A stretch of DNA of 64,000 nucleotides, from the NCBI RefSeq assembly GCF_005405145.1, contig NZ_BJDM01000007.1, forward strand, positions 1-64,000, given 5' to 3'. Of this stretch, positions 58,775 through 64,000 are shown one piece after another; within the stretch, counting starts at the first letter, position 1, and every line of letters begins with the position of its first letter. Position numbers and translations under genes: made by a program. The DNA is from Paucilactobacillus kaifaensis (GTDB lineage Bacteria > Bacillota > Bacilli > Lactobacillales > Lactobacillaceae). The notes under the pieces were generated by a model, which searched no databases, was not told the DNA's origin, and saw nothing but the letters and a program-made list of their open reading frames with translations.

Positions 58775-59371
58775 CTATTTTTCTCCAGCTAATCCACTAA
58801 AAAACAACTCACTTAACTGACCGTCAAGTTGACCAAGCTGCTCGCCGTTCAAACCAAACTTGCTAGCCCTAGTTGGCTGCTTAAAATATTGAAAGAACAT
58901 ATCTATGTACATAAAAACGACAACATCACTCAGTTGGTCAGAAATACCACCGGATGAACGACCTAGTTTAATTATTTTTTGCCAAACTTCACTATCAAAA
59001 TTAAACAATTCAATGGACGTCGGATCGTCATGATAAATATCTAAAATCAACGTCAAAAATTCTTGGTTTACTCCGACAACAGCACCTTTTGCCCCTGCTT
59101 TAATTTGATCCATTGCATTAATAAAATCAATATTAGGTTGTTGTAAAACCTCCTCAATATCTTTACTAATCTTAGCAAAATATTGCCACACGATTTCTCG
59201 AGAAAGTTCATTTTTAGTTGGAAAATAACGGTAGAGCGTTGCTGTAGAAATATTAGCTTGGTGGGCTAAATCCCTCATATCAGTATCTTTAGGACCATTA
59301 TTTAAATATAGTTGGCTGGCAGTATTCAAAATTTTAGCGCGTGTTTGCGCCATTTTCTCGCTTCTTTTCAT
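58775..59371 (-). CDS. TetR-family regulator
   Basis: This 198-residue regulator has an N-terminal helix-turn-helix (ILNTASQLYLNNGPKDTDMRDLA, ISTATLYRYFPTKNEL, about 14-55). The ligand-binding domain is variable. The start MKRSEKMAQ (59371) is preferred because gcggagg lies 8 nt before it. It is divergent from the ABC exporter gene; the inverted repeat between them overlaps that gene's -35, so it is probably its repressor. Confidence 0.9.
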   Translation of the reverse strand: MKRSEKMAQTRAKILNTASQLYLNNGPKDTDMRDLAHQANISTATLYRYFPTKNELSREIVWQYFAKISKDIEEVLQQPNIDFINAMDQIKAGAKGAVVGVNQEFLTLILDIYHDDPTSIELFNFDSEVWQKIIKLGRSSGGISDQLSDVVVFMYIDMFFQYFKQPTRASKFGLNGEQLGQLDGQLSELFFSGLAGEK

Positions 59372-59430
59372 CGTTTGTTCCTCCGCTAGTTCTATCATAT
59401 TCTATAAGCTCCCCTATAATTTGTCAAAGA

Positions 59431-59473
59431 AAACTAAAACATAATTGACATCATGTTTTAGTTTCTGTATAGT
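59431..59473 (+). promoter_or_regulatory. ABC exporter promoter with TetR operator
   Basis: TTGACA (59445-59450) and TATAGT (59468-59473) are spaced by 17 nt. A perfect 12-bp inverted repeat, aaactaaaacat (59431-59442) with atgttttagttt (59453-59464), brackets the -35. This is a textbook repressor site for the adjacent TetR protein. Confidence 0.85.
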
Positions 59474-59505
59474 TGCCACGTTAGAATAAAATAGCGAGGA
59501 GTGAG

Positions 59506-61494
59506 ATGACTTTGGCATTTCTAGAATTACATGATATTCATAAATCATATTTTCTCGGCAAAGAGGAATTTCCCGTTTTAAAAGGGATTGATTTAAATTT
59601 TGAACTAGGTGAATTTGTTTCCATCTTAGGAGAATCTGGTGGTGGTAAATCAACATTGATGAACATCATCGGTGGGCTTGATCGAAACTTTGAAGGTCAG
59701 GTAATCATTAATGGACAAACACTTGATCATAAAAAAGAAAAACAACTCGACGATTATCGTCGCGGTACAATTGGTTATATCTACCAATCTTATAATCTAA
59801 TTACCCACTTAAATATTGTCGACAACGTTTTAGTTTCACTAAATATGACTGATTTAAGTAGTAGTGCGCGTAAAAAACGAGCAATTGAATTATTACAAAA
59901 GGTTGGCTTGGGTGACCAATTAAAAAAGCATCCTAATCAACTATCAGGTGGGCAAAAGCAACGGGTTGCCATTGCGCGAGCTTTAGCTAGTGATCCTGAA
60001 ATTGTGATCGCGGATGAGCCAACTGGTGCTTTGGATTCCAAAAACACTGCCGAAGTATTAGAGCTACTAGAAGGAATAGCTGCTGACGGTAAATTAGTAA
60101 TTACTGTTACTCATTCCCAGGACGTGGCCAATCATGGAACTAGAATCGTTCAGTTAGCTGATGGTAAGATTGGCGAAGATACACGTTTAAAGCAAGCCTA
60201 TCCTACAAATGATCATCAACCAGAGTTCAAACCAAAGATTTTGTCAGCTGGTGCGAGCTATCGTAATGCTTTTCAACATTTGTCCTATAATTTCTGGCGC
60301 AATTCACTAATTATGCTGGGAACCGCAATCGGTTTGTTTGCGGTACTTCTCTTTAGTGGTTTGGGAAATGGGGTTAACTCATTTATTCAGGATCAAATCA
60401 ATTCAATGATCAACCCTAACTCGATAACGGTTTTGAAAAATCCTACTGGAAAAAATTTGAGCACCACGGAATTACAACAATCTTTGGGCCAATACTCCAG
60501 TGAGCCTTCTAAATTATTGCTTACAGATCATCAAATTAACAAGTTAGAAAATATTAAAGACGTTGACAAAGTAGAAGCCGGTTATCAATTTAGTGCTTTC
60601 ACCGTTTCATATAATGGTAAAAACAATAGTGGCCAGAGTTTACAGACCTGGACCAAAGCTTATGCCAGCGACACGATCAAAACTGGCCGAGCTCCAAAAA
60701 ATAACGAAATTGTGATTGATAAATCACAAGCTGTGGCTTTAACCAGTCAAAAGAACTATAAGAGTCTGCTGGGTAAAACTGTAAAACTATCCTTTGCCTG
60801 GGTTGACAAGGATAATAACCCTGTGCAAGTTACAGGTAATCTAAAAATTGTTGGGTTTGCAAATGGTGGTCAGGCTGGTGCCATTACAGCAACCAACTAC
60901 AGCACCATGCGTAACCTGCTAAACAATGCAAATGGTGATACAAAAGCTAACTTTGCATCTGTGAATGTCAAAGATGCAACCAAAGTTAAATCGGTTGCTA
61001 AGGACATCCGCACCACTAAGGAAGATGGAAAATATATTTTTGGTGCTATTACAGTTGGAGATATTCTAGATACAGTAAATCAATATGTCAGCATTGCGTC
61101 AATTGTACTTGCTTCAATTGCTGGAATTTCATTAGTTGTTTCAGCATTAATGATTATTGTTAGCATGTATATGTCCGTTTCAGAACGAACAAAAGAAATT
61201 GGGATCCTACGTGCATTAGGAGAACGGAGGAAGGATATTCGGAGATTGTTCACTGCTGAATCAATTTTAATTGGGCTATTCTCTGCAGTTCTTGCTTTAG
61301 TGCTGGCATACGCTGGAAGTTTTGCGCTCAACCACGTTCTTTATGGAATTGTTAAATTCAACATGGTCCAAATTAATGGTGGTAACATAATCTTTACATT
61401 TGTTGTGGCGCTCATCATTTCATTTCTTGCTGCTCTCCTACCAGCAAGAAGAGCCTCACGCTTAAATCCAATCGATGCGCTATCCGCTGATTAA
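59506..61494 (+). CDS. Fused ABC ATPase-permease (MacB-like)
   Basis: This 662-residue protein has an N-terminal ATPase domain (about 1-225; Walker A GESGGGKSTLMN, signature LSGGQKQRVAIARAL, Walker B IVIADEPTGALD). A transmembrane helix lies at about 265-285, followed by an extracytoplasmic region to about 520 and three further helices with FtsX-type motif SERTKEIGILRALG. ATPase and permease are in one chain, as in MacB. Substrates may be drugs or peptides; the promoter and TetR neighbour suggest inducible export. Confidence 0.92.
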   Translation: MTLAFLELHDIHKSYFLGKEEFPVLKGIDLNFELGEFVSILGESGGGKSTLMNIIGGLDRNFEGQVIINGQTLDHKKEKQLDDYRRGTIGYIYQSYNLITHLNIVDNVLVSLNMTDLSSSARKKRAIELLQKVGLGDQLKKHPNQLSGGQKQRVAIARALASDPEIVIADEPTGALDSKNTAEVLELLEGIAADGKLVITVTHSQDVANHGTRIVQLADGKIGEDTRLKQAYPTNDHQPEFKPKILSAGASYRNAFQHLSYNFWRNSLIMLGTAIGLFAVLLFSGLGNGVNSFIQDQINSMINPNSITVLKNPTGKNLSTTELQQSLGQYSSEPSKLLLTDHQINKLENIKDVDKVEAGYQFSAFTVSYNGKNNSGQSLQTWTKAYASDTIKTGRAPKNNEIVIDKSQAVALTSQKNYKSLLGKTVKLSFAWVDKDNNPVQVTGNLKIVGFANGGQAGAITATNYSTMRNLLNNANGDTKANFASVNVKDATKVKSVAKDIRTTKEDGKYIFGAITVGDILDTVNQYVSIASIVLASIAGISLVVSALMIIVSMYMSVSERTKEIGILRALGERRKDIRRLFTAESILIGLFSAVLALVLAYAGSFALNHVLYGIVKFNMVQINGGNIIFTFVVALIISFLAALLPARRASRLNPIDALSAD

Positions 61495-61535
61495 AACAAG
61501 TGTGAACATGTGCGTTCAAAAATGCAAAGTAAATG

Positions 61536-61585
61536 AAAAAATGGTCATTAATCAATCGCTTTTTGATTGGTTAATGACCATTTTT
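61536..61585 (+). terminator. Terminator of the MacB-like gene
   Basis: A long stem (aatggtcattaatcaatc with gattggttaatgaccatt) is flanked by A and T runs, 40 nt after the stop. Confidence 0.92.
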
Positions 61586-61627
61586 AGTTTGCCTTTGGGC
61601 GTCTGTCCGAACGAACAGATGCATCTT

Positions 61628-61834
61628 TCATTGTTTATTTTTACTGATCAACCATGACAAACGCAAGATCAATCCAAATAACACTAAGCAATATGCAGAG
61701 CTAATCCAAGCAACATAAGTCACAATCTGAGGAAAAACGAATAAGCGAATAATGTAAAAACTAATGGTTGTTACTAACCAAATAACTAATCTAACTTGCA
61801 GACGCTGACGTTGTTGTATTAGTTTTTCTTTCAT
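61628..61834 (-). CDS. Small membrane protein coupled to glpF
   Basis: An unrecognised 68-residue protein with a basic N-terminus (MKEKLIQQRQRLQVR) and two hydrophobic segments (about 16-35 and 40-60). The ATG overlaps the glpF stop within ATGA, and an aggtg-type site lies before it, so the two should be translated together. No family is assigned. Confidence 0.6.
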   Translation of the reverse strand: MKEKLIQQRQRLQVRLVIWLVTTISFYIIRLFVFPQIVTYVAWISSAYCLVLFGLILRLSWLISKNKQ

Positions 61835-62544
61835 GCTAGCATCACCTGTAATCCGGTCGCAAAAATTGCTCCTAACATTGGTCCTAACATTGGTACCCAA
61901 GCGTAGTTCCAATGACCGATTCCTTTATTTGGCACTGGCAATAAAGTATATGCTAACCGCGGGCCCCAATCTCGAGCTGGGTTTAACGCAAAACCCGTTG
62001 TCGGCCCCAAGCCAGCACCAATCACGAAAATTATTAATCCTACAATGACCGGTTTTAATCCCTTAGTAAAATCGCCAAGATTCAGCAAAATTAAAACAAA
62101 GAAAAAAGTTGCGATTACTTCACTTAAAAAGTTAAATACCGGGTTATTAATTGCCGGCATGGTTGCAAAAATACCCACAGTATTGCCCTGCTTCTCACCC
62201 TCAGTAGCAGAAAAATGGGGATAATAATGAACGATCACAATTACAGCACCGATAAACGCGCCAATAAATTGACCAATCAAATATGGAACTACACTATGCC
62301 AGGAAAATAGACCAAACAATGCATATGCAATTGTAATTGCCGGATTTAAATGACCTAATGAGCCGAATGATCCGGCCACATAAACACCCATTGTCACTGC
62401 CAATCCCCAAACAATGGTTATGTAGAACCAGTCATTACTTTCACCGCTGGCATATGAATCCTGCAAATGAATTCCAGCCCCAACTCCCGCTCCAATGACA
62501 ATTAAAACGCATGTACCGATGAGTTCCCCAACTAAACCGTGCAT
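61831..62544 (-). CDS. glpF: Glycerol facilitator / aquaglyceroporin
   Basis: This MIP-family channel has 237 residues and six helices. The two pore motifs are NPA in GHLNPAITIAYAL and NPA in ALNPARDWGPRLAY. The aspartate after the second NPA (NPARD) is typical of glycerol-conducting members. The ATG at 62544 has aggggc ahead; a GTG two codons upstream is possible. The neighbouring genes do not show a glycerol operon. Confidence 0.92.
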   Translation of the reverse strand: MHGLVGELIGTCVLIVIGAGVGAGIHLQDSYASGESNDWFYITIVWGLAVTMGVYVAGSFGSLGHLNPAITIAYALFGLFSWHSVVPYLIGQFIGAFIGAVIVIVHYYPHFSATEGEKQGNTVGIFATMPAINNPVFNFLSEVIATFFFVLILLNLGDFTKGLKPVIVGLIIFVIGAGLGPTTGFALNPARDWGPRLAYTLLPVPNKGIGHWNYAWVPMLGPMLGAIFATGLQVMLA

Positions 62545-62570
62545 ATGCACTCAGCCCCTTTAGATTAAAT

Positions 62571-62616
62571 AAAATCCTGTTAATAGAACTATTATAGTTC
62601 ATTTAACAGGATTTTT
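62571..62616 (-). terminator. pgi terminator
   Basis: aaaatcctgttaa pairs with ttaacaggatttt, followed by A/T runs. It lies 10-50 nt past the pgi stop on the minus strand. Confidence 0.85.
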
Positions 62617-62625
62617 TGAGTTACT

Positions 62626-63975
62626 TTATTTAATTCGTTTCCTTAAAGCTGTTCCAATTTCTTCAAATCCTGGTTTGCCGAGTAAACCAAACATATTCGT
62701 TTTATACGCTTCGACACCAGGTTGGTTAAATGGATTAATTCCATTGAGATAGCCCGAAACGCCAATTGCAATTTCAAAGAAGTAAATTAAATAGCCTAGG
62801 GTAAACTCATCTTGTCGTGGAATATTAACGGTCATAACTGGTACTCCACCATCAATATGAGCTAGCACGACCGCTTGATATGCTTTAGTATTAACAAAAT
62901 CCATGGTCTTACCTTGCAAGTAACCTAAGCCATCTAAATCACTTTCTTCACTAGAAATTGTTACATCATGAGCTGGTTCACCAACTTTAATCACAGTCTC
63001 CATCAAGTTACGGCGCCCTTCTTGAATATACTGACCCAGTGAATGTAAATCAGTCGAGAAGTTCGCTGATGAAGGATAAATTCCCTTTTGATCTTTTCCT
63101 TCAGACTCACCTGCTAGCTGTTTCCACCACTCAGCAAACATAGTCATTGTTGGCTCATAATTTTCTAGTAATTCAGTCGTATAGCCCTTACGATATAAAA
63201 TATTACGATAAGCGGCATATTGATAAGCTTCATTTTTCGCTAAATCAGCATTGCTATAATCTTTTTCGGCACTAGCAGCCCCTGCCATTAATTGATCAAT
63301 ATCAGCTCCGGCAGCAGCAATTGGTAACAGACCAACGGCTGTTAATACTGAATAACGGCCACCAACACCATCAGGAATAATAAAGCTTTCATAGTTTTCT
63401 GCATCTGCCTCGGTTTTTAAAGCACCTTTTTGACGATCGGTAGTGGCATAAATTCGTTGGTTAGCTTCAGCTTGGCCATACTTTTTGATTAATAGTTCCT
63501 TGAAAATTCTAAACGCAATTGATGGTTCAGTTGTCGTCCCAGATTTCGAAATGACATTAACTGAAAAATCACGATCACCGATCAACTCAATCATATCATG
63601 CACATATGATGAACTAATTGAATTGCCGGCAAACAAAATTTGGGGGGCATTTCGATCTTCATCACGTTGTGCTTGGAAAAAAGCACCATTAAGAAAATCA
63701 ATCGCTGCACGCGCCCCTAAGTAAGATCCCCCAATTCCAATAACCACAAGTACTTTTGAGTCTGATTTGATTTTAGCCGCAGCTTGTTTAATTCGCGTAA
63801 ATTCATCTTGATCGTATTCAGTCGGTAAATGTAACCAGTCAGTGTATGCTGCACCAGCACCAGTACCTTGACGTAATTGTTCATCGGCTGCGTTGACCAT
63901 CGCCTGCATTTCACCAAGCTCGTTATCATGGATGAACTTACCCAAATTTGAACTATCAAACGTAATATGTGCCAT
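62626..63975 (-). CDS. pgi: Glucose-6-phosphate isomerase
   Basis: The enzyme interconverts glucose-6-phosphate and fructose-6-phosphate. The 449-residue protein has [16 protein letters not shown], the sugar-phosphate motif [16 protein letters not shown] and the catalytic region [16 protein letters not shown]; the C-terminal QPGVEAYK also fits. The ATG at 63975 is preferred to the GTG two codons upstream because agagg lies 10 nt before it. Confidence 0.97.
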   Translation of the reverse strand: MAHITFDSSNLGKFIHDNELGEMQAMVNAADEQLRQGTGAGAAYTDWLHLPTEYDQDEFTRIKQAAAKIKSDSKVLVVIGIGGSYLGARAAIDFLNGAFFQAQRDEDRNAPQILFAGNSISSSYVHDMIELIGDRDFSVNVISKSGTTTEPSIAFRIFKELLIKKYGQAEANQRIYATTDRQKGALKTEADAENYESFIIPDGVGGRYSVLTAVGLLPIAAAGADIDQLMAGAASAEKDYSNADLAKNEAYQYAAYRNILYRKGYTTELLENYEPTMTMFAEWWKQLAGESEGKDQKGIYPSSANFSTDLHSLGQYIQEGRRNLMETVIKVGEPAHDVTISSEESDLDGLGYLQGKTMDFVNTKAYQAVVLAHIDGGVPVMTVNIPRQDEFTLGYLIYFFEIAIGVSGYLNGINPFNQPGVEAYKTNMFGLLGKPGFEEIGTALRKRIK

Positions 63976-64000
63976 TTTCACAAAACCTCTTTCATTATTT

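Overview
This window is a compact, AT-rich chromosomal segment of a low-GC Gram-positive bacterium. Most genes belong to the Lactobacillaceae gene set, including an L-2-hydroxyisocaproate-type dehydrogenase, YueI, DUF2785, DUF2969 and DUF1146 proteins, a 6S RNA next to a universal stress gene, MurT/GatD, and a Ddl with the D-lactate-type active site. The genus cannot be fixed from the sequence alone. I saw no rRNA, insertion sequence, prophage or CRISPR array. The window is mostly ordinary core chromosome with several small accessory transport and stress operons.

Layout. 1-5.9 kb: nifZ-thiI (tRNA 4-thiouridine), ezrA (cell division), msrC, and rpsD with a structured S4-type leader whose promoter lies inside msrC. 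5.9-9.6 kb: DUF1054, yueI-rarA, a rod-shaped 6S RNA, a small membrane protein and a universal stress protein. 9.6-14.3 kb: an XRE-TPR regulator paired with a membrane glycerophosphodiesterase, ddl and a DUF2785 protein. 14.4-19.1 kb: a five-gene overlapping operon with two ABC transporters around a GntR/YtrA regulator, resembling a rearranged ytr/bce envelope-stress operon. 19.1-21.6 kb: an SPFH protein, a 4 x 96-bp tandem array ending in a long palindrome, and a 2-hydroxyacid dehydrogenase. 21.6-24.7 kb: metNIQ under a methionine T-box. 24.7-29.4 kb: a solo GcvH-like protein, rodA, DUF2969, yidD, mreB/mbl, murA and DUF1146. 29.5-36.1 kb: the F-type ATP synthase operon atpBEFHAGDC with no atpI beside it. 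36.1-39.4 kb: uraA behind a PyrR-type attenuator, and yibE/yibF. 39.6-45.3 kb: the tdk-prfA-prmC-sua5-glyA-upp cluster. 45.4-47.5 kb: murT-gatD. 47.7-52.8 kb: a serine hydrolase and a MarR-controlled heterodimeric ABC exporter. 52.9-55.2 kb: a flavin-reductase-like gene and an mhqED-like quinone detoxification operon. 55.3-64 kb: ilvE, a ClC-type channel, two C34 tRNAs (Gln-CTG and Glu-CTC), a TetR/MacB-like exporter pair, glpF and pgi.

How the parts work together. Much of the window serves the cell envelope and its division (EzrA, RodA, MreB, MurA, MurT/GatD, Ddl). Energy supply (ATP synthase), translation quality and termination (RF1, its methylase PrmC, Sua5, ThiI) and nucleotide salvage (Upp, UraA, Tdk) make up most of the rest. 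Four cis-acting RNA elements are readable: the S4 leader, 6S RNA, a Met T-box and a PyrR attenuator. Several promoters overlap clear inverted-repeat operators (marR, tetR/macB and mhq).

Limits. Functions come from recognising protein families and motifs by eye, with no database search. Promoters, terminators and RNA folds were read manually.
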